Source: Bacillus_BA songklensis
GTDB taxonomy: Bacteria; Bacillota; Bacilli; Bacillales; Bacillaceae_H
Reading direction: 5' to 3'
Length of the DNA stretch: 64,000 nucleotides
Assembly: GCF_042649685.1 (NCBI RefSeq)
Contig: NZ_JBHRZT010000043.1
Span: 124,001 to 188,000 of the forward strand
Shown here piece after piece: positions 8,323 through 16,338 of this stretch. The position numbers and the translations under genes were made by a program. Below the pieces are notes generated by a model. The model searched no databases. It was given only the letters and a program-made list of their open reading frames with translations, and was not told the origin of the DNA. Every line of letters starts with the position of its first letter. Within the stretch, counting starts at the first letter, position 1.

Positions 8323-8928
8323 ATGGATACAAATAGAAAATTTCATACATTAGATATTACATTAGTAGCCATGTTTGCAGCTTTAATGGCAATTGGTGCA
8401 AATATTACATCATGGGCACCTTTTCTACAAGTGGCCAACGTTCCGCTGTCTATGCAGCCGTTTTTCGCCATTTTAGCCGGCCTTCTATTGGGAAGTCGCC
8501 TCGGTGCTGTTTCCATGTTTGTCTACATGCTGATTGGAATGGCCGGTGCACCAGTGTTTGCGGGCTTTTCAGGTGGCGCAGCCATTATCTTTAAAAGCAC
8601 AGGCGGATTTATTTTATCTTATATTGTTGCAGCTTATGTTGTTGGCAAAATGGTAGAAGCAAAGAAAAATCCTCAACTGCCAACCTTTATGTCTGCTTCT
8701 TTTGTTGGCATTTTTCTCATTTATTTCATCGGTACAAATTATATGTACTTAGCCGTGAATTATTGGCTTTCTGCTCCAATGAGCTATGGAACGGCATGGA
8801 AAGTAATGATGTGGTTTGCAGTAAAAGACATTGCCTTTACGATTGCCGGAGGCTTTTTGGCTCTGCGTATTTACCGTTCTCTTCAGCACTCTGCCTATTT
8901 TGCCCAACGAAAAAAACATGCGGCTTAA
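8323..8928 (+). CDS. bioY: Biotin transporter BioY (ECF S component)
   Basis: Membrane substrate-binding subunit for biotin uptake, working with the shared ECF energising module (EcfA/EcfA'/EcfT) encoded elsewhere. It is 201 residues with about six membrane helices, and contains the BioY patterns VPLSMQPFFAILAGLLLGSRLG, split by family positions, and YMLIGMAGAPVFAGFSGG. The start is ATG 8323, preceded by GAGGGGG. An earlier in-frame ATG at 8293 overlaps the -10 box and is rejected. Control by BirA is shown by the operator at 8232-8262, so it should be induced when biotin is scarce, together with bioADB. It is inserted into an otherwise B. subtilis-like gene order. Confidence 0.95.
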   Translation: MDTNRKFHTLDITLVAMFAALMAIGANITSWAPFLQVANVPLSMQPFFAILAGLLLGSRLGAVSMFVYMLIGMAGAPVFAGFSGGAAIIFKSTGGFILSYIVAAYVVGKMVEAKKNPQLPTFMSASFVGIFLIYFIGTNYMYLAVNYWLSAPMSYGTAWKVMMWFAVKDIAFTIAGGFLALRIYRSLQHSAYFAQRKKHAA

Positions 8929-9001
8929 TTAGAAAAGTGAAGCAAGCTCGCTTGTGCAGCTGGACAATTTCAATGCACAATTTATACTTTCTTATTCGTT
9001 C

Positions 9002-9040
9002 AAAAAGGCAGGAATCTTTCATGAATTCCTGTCTTTTTAT
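9002..9040 (+). terminator. Terminator of bioY
   Basis: AAAAAGGCAGGAAT and ATTCCTGTCTTTTT form a stem ending in a T run. Confidence 0.8.
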
Positions 9041-9183
9041 TTATGCTTCAACGTTTATTGGTTTATACCTTTTCTCTCTCAAAAATATTCCGATGAGGCT
9101 GACTCAAAAGCCTTCAGGGAATGACAATAGTCTATTTTTTGAAAACGAGAATCGCGAAAAAGAGGACTCATAGTGACGTCCCC

Positions 9184-9717
9184 TCATGAATTCAGCTGCT
9201 TAATACTTTGGTGGGCATGTACATAAAGCTTCAATTCCATCAAGACATCGTCTACTAGTTTCCCCGCTTCGGCTGTCAATTCACCGTTCTCAGTAAAGCA
9301 GATGGGGTCGAGCACCACTTGCTTCGGAATCACATTTGCATAAAGGCCCCGTGCTACTACACGCATATTATTCAAGGCATTGATCCCGCCTTTCCCTCCT
9401 CCTGCCACTGCGATTAAAGCAACAGGCTTGTGCTGAAAATGTTGGCAGCTTAAAAAATCCAATGCGTTCTTTAAAGCACCGCTCATGCCGCTATGGTATT
9501 CTGGCGAAGCTAAAATAATACCGTCTGCTTCTTCGACTGCTTCTCGTAATACTCGAACACTCATTAGTTTAGCCTGGGTCTCCCCCCCGTTAAACAAAGG
9601 CAATATGAGTGCACTCAAATCAATGAATTCAACTCCATACGCATTCGATATAAAACGACTTACCATCCCTGTGCGTCCTTGTTTTCTCGGACTCCCATTT
9701 ATCACCACTAATTTCAT
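9184..9717 (-). CDS. azr: NADPH-dependent FMN reductase / azoreductase
   Basis: A 177-residue flavodoxin-like protein of the NADPH_FMN_red family, corresponding to B. subtilis Azr/YhdA by motif and position. The FMN phosphate loop is NGSPRKQGRTG at residues 7-17, and the second flavin loop is ASPEYHSGMSGALKNALDF. It should reduce quinones or azo dyes using NADPH and is thought to be a cytosolic detoxification enzyme. The start is ATG 9717, after AAGGAGAG. It lies downstream of, and co-oriented with, yhcYZ but is separated from them by a terminator. Confidence 0.88.
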   Translation of the reverse strand: MKLVVINGSPRKQGRTGMVSRFISNAYGVEFIDLSALILPLFNGGETQAKLMSVRVLREAVEEADGIILASPEYHSGMSGALKNALDFLSCQHFQHKPVALIAVAGGGKGGINALNNMRVVARGLYANVIPKQVVLDPICFTENGELTAEAGKLVDDVLMELKLYVHAHQSIKQLNS

Positions 9718-9854
9718 GATTTATCTCTCCTTCAATCGATTGTCTTACTCTTATTATAGAAAGATTTTCCTTATCATAAATCTTACTGGAGCTTGAACTT
9801 TCCCTACGAAAAAAGATGGGGAAAAAGGGATGACACTTCAGACCAAAGTTGTAG

Positions 9855-9904
9855 AAAAAAAGAGGATGATCCAGCAGCATGTTCCTTGTACTGTTGGATC
9901 ATCC
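9855..9904 (-). terminator. Terminator of yhcYZ
   Basis: On the minus strand GGATGATCCAACAG pairs with CTGCTGGATCATCC, followed by TCTTTTTTT. Confidence 0.9.
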
Positions 9905-9933
9905 GTGAAAATGAATCGCTTCCCTTCATTCCT

Positions 9934-10578
9934 TCATTGCTCAACAAATCCGTTTTTGACCGCAAACAAAGCGGCTTGTGTGCGATCAGCTAGATTTAGT
10001 TTGGCCAGAATGTTAGAGACATGCGTTTTGACCGTTTTTTCCGTAATATATAATGTACTGGCAATCTCTTTATTGCTTTTTCCTTTCGCAATTTCCGTGA
10101 GCACTTCCCTTTCCCGCTTTGTTAGTTCTTCAAGCGGGTTTTGTTCTTGCTGATTTCCAGATGACAAATGCGTTAACACATGGGACGTCACTTTGGGATG
10201 CAGCTGACTCTCTCCACGGTGAACAGCAAAAATGGCATTAACGAGCTCATCCGGTTCCGCATCTTTTAGTTGATAGCCGACAGCCCCTGCCCGAATCCCT
10301 TGGATGACATGATCCTGGTCTGAAAAACTCGTTAAAATTAACACCTTGGTGGAAGGCATCAATTCCTTTAATTTCTTTGTTGCCTCAATTCCATCCATGT
10401 TCGGCATCACCAAATCCATCAATACAACATCCGGATGTAATTTCTGAGCCAATTCAACGGCCTCTGCGCCATCCTTTGCTTCCCCTATCACTTCAATATC
10501 TTTTTGTGTTTTTAAAAAGAAGAGCAGTCCCCTCCGTACAACATGATGATCATCAGCGATGAGTACTCTAATCCCCAT
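9934..10578 (-). CDS. yhcZ: LuxR/NarL-type response regulator YhcZ
   Basis: A 214-residue response regulator. The receiver domain has the acidic pair in IADDHHVV, the phospho-acceptor Asp in VVLMDLVMPNMDG, and the conserved Lys region QLKDAEPDEL. The C-terminal LuxR helix-turn-helix is TKREREVLTEIAKGKSNKEI followed by TEKTVKTHVSNIL. Partner of the kinase YhcY, whose gene ends 13 bases upstream. The target genes of YhcZ are not known. The start is ATG 10578, after AAGGAGGGAGAG; a longer frame to 10614 overlaps the kinase gene and lacks support. Confidence 0.92.
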   Translation of the reverse strand: MGIRVLIADDHHVVRRGLLFFLKTQKDIEVIGEAKDGAEAVELAQKLHPDVVLMDLVMPNMDGIEATKKLKELMPSTKVLILTSFSDQDHVIQGIRAGAVGYQLKDAEPDELVNAIFAVHRGESQLHPKVTSHVLTHLSSGNQQEQNPLEELTKREREVLTEIAKGKSNKEIASTLYITEKTVKTHVSNILAKLNLADRTQAALFAVKNGFVEQ

Positions 10579-10591
10579 ATTCTCTCCCTCC

Positions 10592-11719
10592 TTACAAAGG
10601 AATGACAACGTCAATCGTCGTTCCTTTTCCTTTTTGGCTTGTTAATAAAAACGTTCCATTCAGCATTTCTGCCCTTTCTTTCATCGTGGATAATCCCAAC
10701 GAAAGCAAAGAGTTAGCAGGATCGTAATCAAATCCATTCCCCTGATCGCTCATTTGTAAGGAAATACAGCGGTTTTTCACCTTTAGCACTACTTTGGCCT
10801 TCGATGTACCCGCATGCTTACTGCAATTATTCAGCCCTTCTTGCCCGATACGCCATACGGCCTCTTCAATGTGGCACGGAAGGTTAATGACCCCTTCTAC
10901 TTCTACATCTACCGAAAGGCCCAATACTTTTCCATAGTTAATCAAAGCGCAGCTAATCCCATTTTCCAACCCTTGTGGACGCAGCTGCCAAATAAGAGAG
11001 CGCATTTCGCTCAATGCTTCCTGTGACAGCTCCTGAATATAATCAAGCATTTCTTTCACCGTTTCATCTTCCACCATTTCTTTCGTTCCTCTTGCAGTTA
11101 ATGCAAGAGAAAATAGGAGCTGATTGACTGAATCATGCAAATCTCTCGCTAGACGGTTACGTTCCGTAATCAGTGCATGATCTTTTTCTTTTCGGGTCAG
11201 TTCAATCCTCTTAATCGCTGTGCCGATTTGATAAGCGACTGCTTCTAACAGCGCCAATTCCCCGTCCGCAAAATGCATTTTATTCGGTGAAGCCACATTC
11301 AACAATCCAAATTTTTCGTCTCCCGCTCGAAGAGGGACAGTAGCATGGTGGGTAATTCCCCTTGTATCTCCCCTATTTTCTTCGATCGCATCTTCCAAGC
11401 GCTTACATTCGATGATGTTTGCAGCGCTCTGTAAACGTCCATCATTATAACGATCTAAACACCAGCAGTCTCCTTCGCACATTGGTTTCTTTTCGCTTAT
11501 ACACAATGCTTCCGGCAATCGATAATCAGCTGCCAGCTGATAATGCCCATGTTCGTCAATCAAGAACACCCAGCCTGTCTCCATTCCTGTAATTTGAAGC
11601 AGTTCTCTTAATACATCATGAAGCATCGAATATAAGTCATTCGATGAATTTAATGTTTCGGCAATGGCCTTTAATGTCCGCAGCTCAACTATTCTTTGTT
11701 CACCTTTCAGCACTTGCAT
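10592..11719 (-). CDS. yhcY: GAF-domain sensor histidine kinase YhcY
   Basis: A cytoplasmic NarL-family kinase of 375 residues. It has an N-terminal GAF domain (roughly residues 20-170) with a possible Cys cluster (CISEKKPMCEGDCWCLDR) that could bind a cofactor or metal. The HisKA_3 dimerisation helix follows, with the phosphorylated His in NRLARDLHDSVNQLLFS, and then a C-terminal HATPase (NNCSKHAGTSKAKV, DQGNGFD, GLSTMKERAEMLNG). No membrane segment is present, so it senses an internal signal. The start is ATG 11719 with GGAG seven bases upstream. The ATG at 11755 nearly coincides with the predicted transcription start and is rejected. It forms an operon with yhcZ. Confidence 0.9.
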   Translation of the reverse strand: MQVLKGEQRIVELRTLKAIAETLNSSNDLYSMLHDVLRELLQITGMETGWVFLIDEHGHYQLAADYRLPEALCISEKKPMCEGDCWCLDRYNDGRLQSAANIIECKRLEDAIEENRGDTRGITHHATVPLRAGDEKFGLLNVASPNKMHFADGELALLEAVAYQIGTAIKRIELTRKEKDHALITERNRLARDLHDSVNQLLFSLALTARGTKEMVEDETVKEMLDYIQELSQEALSEMRSLIWQLRPQGLENGISCALINYGKVLGLSVDVEVEGVINLPCHIEEAVWRIGQEGLNNCSKHAGTSKAKVVLKVKNRCISLQMSDQGNGFDYDPANSLLSLGLSTMKERAEMLNGTFLLTSQKGKGTTIDVVIPL

Positions 11720-11763
11720 CCCCCATCTCCGGTCATCAAAAATTTGCCTTTTCATTTACCTTT

Positions 11764-11772
11764 ATTATAGCA
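11764..11772 (-). promoter_or_regulatory. Extended -10 promoter of yhcYZ
   Basis: TGCTATAAT on the minus strand is a consensus extended -10 element. Its start point would fall at about 11755, giving a short leader before ATG 11719. The -35 region is weak. Confidence 0.55.
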
Positions 11773-11784
11773 GGCGTATGTTCT

Positions 11785-11943
11785 TCATACTGTCGGATTG
11801 CGGCCTAATTTCCTCTCCATCAAAAGTCGTAGAAGCGTATGTCTCTTCAAACTCCTTTTCATATCCTTTTCGTTCATTTCAGATTCATTTGCCACATCAA
11901 CCTGAAATGCTTCTACATGCTGGAATCCTTTTTGATAAAGCAC
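11785..11943 (-). CDS. Possible 52-residue protein upstream of yhcY
   Basis: A GTG start at 11943 with GGGAG ten bases upstream opens 52 codons. The product begins MLYQKGFQHVEAFQVD and ends in a strongly basic helix (MKRSLKRHTLLRLLMERKLG). The LYQKGF pattern recalls the end of GNAT acetyltransferases, so it may be the tail of a lost gene rather than a functional small protein. I do not recognise a family. Confidence 0.35.
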   Translation of the reverse strand: MLYQKGFQHVEAFQVDVANESEMNEKDMKRSLKRHTLLRLLMERKLGRNPTV

Positions 11944-12028
11944 ATGTTAAACACTCCCTATAGGTATGTGTATTATCTTCGTTGCTTTTCGTATTTTAAC
12001 AAAAGAAGAAATTGAACTCTAAATCTTC

Positions 12029-12048
12029 TTAATCAAACGCTTGTTTAA
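12029..12048. promoter_or_regulatory. Palindromic operator-like site
   Basis: Near-perfect palindrome around TCAAACGCTTGTTT. Same family as the sites at 12087, 23911 and 33657. TetR-type repressors bind sites of this size and symmetry, but no tetR gene is in the window. Confidence 0.45.
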
Positions 12049-12086
12049 AAAAGTCCAACATCTTGTGGATCCTGACTTTTCGTCTG

Positions 12087-12108
12087 TTTAATCAAACGTT
12101 TGTTTAGA
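12087..12108. promoter_or_regulatory. Palindromic operator-like site
   Basis: Core ATCAAACGTTTGTTT. Twenty bases are identical, in reverse complement, to the site at 23911-23930. It lies 39 bases from the related site at 12029, upstream of the yhcY unit and downstream of pgcA. Confidence 0.5.
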
Positions 12109-12122
12109 TAAGAATGAAACAA

Positions 12123-12157
12123 ACAGCAGGAAGGCTAACGCCTTATCCTGCTGTTTG
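12123..12157 (-). terminator. Terminator of pgcA
   Basis: AACAGCAGGA...TCCTGCTGTT forms the stem; the pgcA stop at 12143 sits in it. The minus-strand tail is only moderately T-rich. Confidence 0.6.
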
Positions 12158-13900
12158 AGTGTTTTCAGCTAATTCATTCACACGCTTCATTAAATCCTTT
12201 TCAATCGCATCAAGTTTATTGATACTTTCTTGTCTGTTCTTGGCTTTGACCCCGAAGTAAAATTTCACTTTTGGCTCTGTACCAGACGGACGCAAACAGA
12301 ACCATGACCCGTCTTCTAAAAAGTATTTTAGTACATCCGATTTCGGTAAATGAATCTGTTTCATTTCCTTTGTCTCCAAGTTTAAACGCTCGCTCGTTTT
12401 GTAATCTTCCTGAGCAACAATTCTTTGCCCACCCATTGTTGTTGGCGGTTCTTGACGGAAAGAAGCTAAAATATGTTGAATTTGCTGTGCTCCTTTTTTT
12501 CCTTTTAACGTTAAAGATTTCAACCCTTCACGATAATAACCGTACGTGTCAAAAATTTGTTCAAGTGCCTGATATAACGTCATGCCTTGCTTTTTATAAT
12601 GAGCACATGCCTCGACCGCAAATAAAACAGCTTGTACGGCATCTTTATCACGAGCGAAATCGCCAATTAAATACCCATAGCTTTCTTCATAACCGAATTG
12701 GAATATGTATTCACCCGTTTGCTCGTATTCTTTGATTTTTTCACCGATAAATTTGAACCCTGTTAATGTATCGATTGTATCCAGCCCGAACGAAGCAGCG
12801 ATATCTCTTCCAATTTCAGACGTTACGATCGTCTTTAATACAACACCATTGGCTGGAAGGATTCCTTTTTCTTTTCGCTGTGATAGTAAGTAATGCAACA
12901 AGATCGCTCCCGTTTGATTTCCTGTAAGCAAAACGTATTCCCCTGCTTCATCTTTTACGGCTACCCCCAAACGGTCCGCATCCGGATCTGTTGCAATTAA
13001 AATATCAGCATCAATCTTTTTACCTTCCTTAATTGCATATTCAAACGCCGATGCTTCTTCAGGATTTGGTGATTTCACAGTGGAAAAGTCAGCATCTGGA
13101 AGTTCTTGTTCTTTCACGACAACGACATTGGAATAACCTAGAGATTGTAAAGCCCTAAGTACGGGTTTATTGGATGTTCCATGCAATGGTGTGAACACGA
13201 TCTTTAAATCTTGACCAACTTCTTGTGCCAGAGAAGGATTCAACGAAATGGTGAGAAGTTTTTCATTGTAAGCCTGGTCAACCTCTTCCCCAATGATTTT
13301 GATAAGGTCTTTCTCTTTTAAATTCTGTTCATCTTCCACATGAATCTTAAGTTCACTCTCAATTTTGTTTACTTCTTTTACAAGCTGGCCAGCAGGCTCA
13401 GGCGGAAGCTGTCCGCCGTCTGGACCGTACACTTTAAACCCATTGTATTCAGGCGGATTGTGGCTTGCTGTAATGACAATACCGCCAAAGGCATTTAAAT
13501 GACGTACAGCAAAGGATAGTTCAGGAGTAGGACGAAGCTCCTCAAATACATATGTTTGAATCCCGTGAGTAGCCAATGTTTTAGCTGACTCCATCGCAAA
13601 TTCAGGGGACTTATGCCTTGAATCATAAGCAATGACTACCCCCCGTTTTTTCGCCTCTTCCCCGAAGGATTCAATATAGTTCGCAAACCCTTCCGCTGCT
13701 TTGCGAACAGTATAAATGTTCATTCGATTCGTTCCAGCACCGATTTCTCCGCGCATGCCGCCTGTGCCAAACTCTAAATCTTTATAAAAACAGTCTTCTA
13801 ACAGCTTTTCATCATCCTTGAATTTCGTTAATAATTCACGCATTTCTTGATCAAGATTTGTATCTTGTTCCCAAGTCTTATACTTTTCCATCCAATTCAT
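12143..13900 (-). CDS. pgcA: Alpha-phosphoglucomutase / phosphomannomutase
   Basis: Interconverts glucose-6-phosphate and glucose-1-phosphate, supplying UDP-glucose for glucolipids and teichoic acid. In B. subtilis PgcA this links nutrient state to cell size. The catalytic phosphoserine is in TASHNPPEYNGFKVYG. The Mg2+ loop is DPDADRLGV, the sugar-binding loop is GYEESYGY, and the phosphate-binding loop is LRPSGTEPKVKFY. The length of 585 residues fits. The start is ATG 13900, with GGAGGG seven bases upstream. Position between glpD and yhcY matches B. subtilis. Confidence 0.95.
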   Translation of the reverse strand: MNWMEKYKTWEQDTNLDQEMRELLTKFKDDEKLLEDCFYKDLEFGTGGMRGEIGAGTNRMNIYTVRKAAEGFANYIESFGEEAKKRGVVIAYDSRHKSPEFAMESAKTLATHGIQTYVFEELRPTPELSFAVRHLNAFGGIVITASHNPPEYNGFKVYGPDGGQLPPEPAGQLVKEVNKIESELKIHVEDEQNLKEKDLIKIIGEEVDQAYNEKLLTISLNPSLAQEVGQDLKIVFTPLHGTSNKPVLRALQSLGYSNVVVVKEQELPDADFSTVKSPNPEEASAFEYAIKEGKKIDADILIATDPDADRLGVAVKDEAGEYVLLTGNQTGAILLHYLLSQRKEKGILPANGVVLKTIVTSEIGRDIAASFGLDTIDTLTGFKFIGEKIKEYEQTGEYIFQFGYEESYGYLIGDFARDKDAVQAVLFAVEACAHYKKQGMTLYQALEQIFDTYGYYREGLKSLTLKGKKGAQQIQHILASFRQEPPTTMGGQRIVAQEDYKTSERLNLETKEMKQIHLPKSDVLKYFLEDGSWFCLRPSGTEPKVKFYFGVKAKNRQESINKLDAIEKDLMKRVNELAENTQTAG

Positions 13901-13934
13901 GCAAAATCCCTCCGACAAAGTTAAAGTTTGAAGG

Positions 13935-13979
13935 AGGAGGGTGAGACAATGAGGATTTCTCCACTTGACTCACCCTCCT
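13935..13979. repeat. Hairpin upstream of pgcA
   Basis: AGGAGGGTGAG pairs with CTCACCCTCCT around a 23-base loop. It lies in the pgcA leader and no T run follows on the minus strand, so it is not an obvious terminator. The rest of 13980-14215 shows nothing I can assign. Confidence 0.5.
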
Positions 13980-14215
13980 GAAATCAACGGTCATATGAAA
14001 CCGGTAACATACAAGGTTTCAACGACGTCCCGATTTATCAAAACTGCTTATTATCTAAAAATCCTATAAAACAGCCCCTTCAAACAATTCTATAAGCAAT
14101 GGCATCTTCCTGCTTCATTTTATCTTCTTCTTTTGACAAATTGTGCCCATCCACGGGAATTTACATGTTACACAATTGGTCTCCTCTCTAATCTTAACAT
14201 AAGGACTTGAGTTGG

Positions 14216-15883
14216 TTAACTTACTTTTTCCGCTGCTTCTTCTTCTACTGTTACGACAACGTCATGTAAGTGTTTTTTCAATTCTTTTTGATAATTCGAT
14301 TTTTGCTCAGCAGACCATTTTAAGACGTTTGCCATATAGTTCACAACTTCATCTTTCCATTCCTTGACCCAATTAATATCAAAGAACAAGGCTCCAGTCC
14401 GCCGAATGAAGAAATCGACCGGCTTTGTTACCATTTCTTCTTTAATTGCATAAGCAATTTGTAAAAATACATATAACGGCAGCATGCTTCCTTTTGCTTC
14501 CTTCGCATACTCATATACACGGTCTATATTTGAGCCATATCGCTTTGCAAGCTTTAATGCCTCTTCTTTCGTTAAGCCAAGGTGGGTACCAAGTTTGGCT
14601 TTTTCTTCAATAAAGGCAGATAGTTTTTTCGAGCCGCCCACATGGCCTCCTGAAATTGGCATTGTTTTTGTTTTACAAGCCTGAAACAATTTTCCGCCTT
14701 CTTGTTGTAATTGCTTTGTGACCAAATCTACAACGATTTCTGCCATTTTGCGATAACCAGTTAACTTCCCGCCTGCAATCGTAATCAGACCCGATTTTGA
14801 AGTCCAAATTTCATCTTTACGTGAAATTTCAGAAGGGTCCTTTCCATCTTCATGAATAAGAGGACGTAAACCGGTCCAACTTGATTCCACATCCTTCACC
14901 ATGATTTTCAAGGATGGAAACATATAATTGATCGCATCAATAACATATTGTCGATCTGCTGTTGTCATGCGTGGATGTGCTATATCCTCCTTATACACGG
15001 TATCCGTTGTACCGACATACGTTTTACCGTCTCTTGGAATTGCAAACACCATGCGTTTGTCTGGTGTATCAAAGTAGATTGCTTGCTTTAATGGAAAGCG
15101 GCTTTGATCAATGACAAGATGAATTCCTTTTGTTAATTGAAGGGATTTACCTGTTTTCGAATGATCTTTGTCGCGCAATGAATCCACCCAGGGACCCGCG
15201 GCATTCACGATTTTTTTTGCATACACTTTATAAGGCCTCTTGGAAACTTCATCAACAATGACTGCTCCCACAACTTTTCCGTTTTCATAAATGAATTCTT
15301 CTACCTTTGCATAGTTAACAGCAGTTGCTCCTTGCTGGACGGCTTCTTTCACCACTTCGATTGTTAAGCGGGCATCATCAGTTTTATACTCTACATAATA
15401 GCCGCTGCCTTTTAATCCTTCTGACTTTAAGAGAGGCTCTCTTTCCATCGTTTCATCTGTACTTAGCATGGTTCTGCGCTCGCTGCGTTTTACACCCGCT
15501 AAATAATCATAGACTAATAGACCGATAGATGTAGAAAATTTCCCGAATGTTCCCCCTTTGTGAATCGGCAAAAGCATCCATTCCGGTGTTGTCACATGTG
15601 GACCATTCTCATATACAATGGCACGTTCTTTTCCAACTTCCGCTACCATTTTCACTTCAAATTGCTTTAAATAACGCAATCCACCGTGAACCAGCTTGGT
15701 TGAGCGGCTTGATGTTCCAGCTGCAAAATCTTGCATTTCGACCAATGCTGTTTTCATCCCGCGCGTTGTCGCATCCAAGGCAATTCCACAGCCTGTAATC
15801 CCTCCGCCAATAACAAGAACATCGTATTTTTCCTTTTCCATCTGCTTTAAAATTGCTGTGCGGTTTTCACTTGAAAATGTCAT
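14216..15883 (-). CDS. glpD: Aerobic glycerol-3-phosphate dehydrogenase
   Basis: Membrane-associated FAD enzyme oxidising glycerol-3-phosphate to dihydroxyacetone phosphate and passing electrons to menaquinone. It is 555 residues, the same as B. subtilis GlpD. The N-terminal Rossmann loop is VIGGGITGCGIALDA. Other family blocks are GTSSRSTKLVHGGLRYL, KIVNAAGPWVD, and VESSWTGLRPL, with a C-terminal helical domain. The start is ATG 15883 with AGGAG upstream. The longer frame to 15958 runs into the leader terminator. Expression should depend on GlpP antitermination at 15948-15998. Confidence 0.96.
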   Translation of the reverse strand: MTFSSENRTAILKQMEKEKYDVLVIGGGITGCGIALDATTRGMKTALVEMQDFAAGTSSRSTKLVHGGLRYLKQFEVKMVAEVGKERAIVYENGPHVTTPEWMLLPIHKGGTFGKFSTSIGLLVYDYLAGVKRSERRTMLSTDETMEREPLLKSEGLKGSGYYVEYKTDDARLTIEVVKEAVQQGATAVNYAKVEEFIYENGKVVGAVIVDEVSKRPYKVYAKKIVNAAGPWVDSLRDKDHSKTGKSLQLTKGIHLVIDQSRFPLKQAIYFDTPDKRMVFAIPRDGKTYVGTTDTVYKEDIAHPRMTTADRQYVIDAINYMFPSLKIMVKDVESSWTGLRPLIHEDGKDPSEISRKDEIWTSKSGLITIAGGKLTGYRKMAEIVVDLVTKQLQQEGGKLFQACKTKTMPISGGHVGGSKKLSAFIEEKAKLGTHLGLTKEEALKLAKRYGSNIDRVYEYAKEAKGSMLPLYVFLQIAYAIKEEMVTKPVDFFIRRTGALFFDINWVKEWKDEVVNYMANVLKWSAEQKSNYQKELKKHLHDVVVTVEEEAAEKVS

Positions 15884-15947
15884 AATCTTGTATGACTCCT
15901 TTCGTTTATATAGCTTGCGCAAACGTTTTCTTCCACTTAAACGAAAA

Positions 15948-15998
15948 AGAGACCACAAATCACCTTACATCTATAGACATAAGGGTTCTGTGGTCTCT
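15948..15998 (-). promoter_or_regulatory. GlpP-controlled leader terminator of glpD
   Basis: On the minus strand AGAGACCACA pairs with TGTGGTCTCT followed by TTTTTCG, between the promoter and the glpD ribosome binding site. The upstream flank contains ACGGAGA, also found in the glpK leader. In B. subtilis glpD, GlpP with glycerol-3-phosphate prevents termination at such a hairpin. Confidence 0.85.
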
Positions 15999-16031
15999 CC
16001 GTTTCTCCAGCCAAATTATTAACTTATTTGT

Positions 16032-16062
16032 ATTATACCATAAAGACGGTAAAAATGAAAGC
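16032..16062 (-). promoter_or_regulatory. glpD promoter with cre-like half-site
   Basis: The minus strand has -10 TATAAT at 16037-16032. ATGAAAGCGCAGAG on the plus strand at 16053 partly matches a CcpA cre site; the right half is poor. Confidence 0.5.
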
Positions 16063-16063
16063 G

Positions 16064-16172
16064 CAGAGGTGTCCCAAAATTAAGAAAATATGTAATTTTA
16101 GGAACCCCCCCTCAAATGAAATGGCAGGAGAATCTAATAAGATCAAGGATTTTCCTGACGTTTCATTTGATT
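16064..16172. repeat. Divergent copy of the tandem-hairpin repeat
   Basis: First hairpin GAGGTGTCCCAAAATTA...TAATTTTAGGAACCCCCCCT, then a second hairpin CAAATGAAA...TTTCATTTG enclosing CAGGA...TCCTG. This is the same two-hairpin order as at 45314 and 49320, but the sequence is degenerate. It sits just upstream of the glpD promoter. Confidence 0.5.
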
Positions 16173-16268
16173 AAAAAATTTTATAACTTGAAGGAAAACC
16201 TTTTGAGCATCCCACTTAATTTTTTAACCTCAGTTGTTATCTTTGAACTTCTTTACCTTTCTTCCGGT

Positions 16269-16320
16269 TTTCTCATCCTCAATAGGCTAAAAGGGTCTTT
16301 ATGTGAATTCATATATATTT
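16269..16320 (+). repeat. Dispersed 45-50 bp repeat, copy 1
   Basis: CATCCTCAATAGGCTAAAAG followed by TATGTGAATTCATATATA. Related copies lie at 17988-18024 (minus), 25268-25316 and 59757-59900. Confidence 0.55.
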
Positions 16321-16338
16321 GACTACATGAGAAAAAAA

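Noticed and set aside
15325..16022. Several overlapping plus-strand frames opposite glpD
   Set aside because: Composition is that of antisense to a real gene, and none has a ribosome binding site or recognisable motif.
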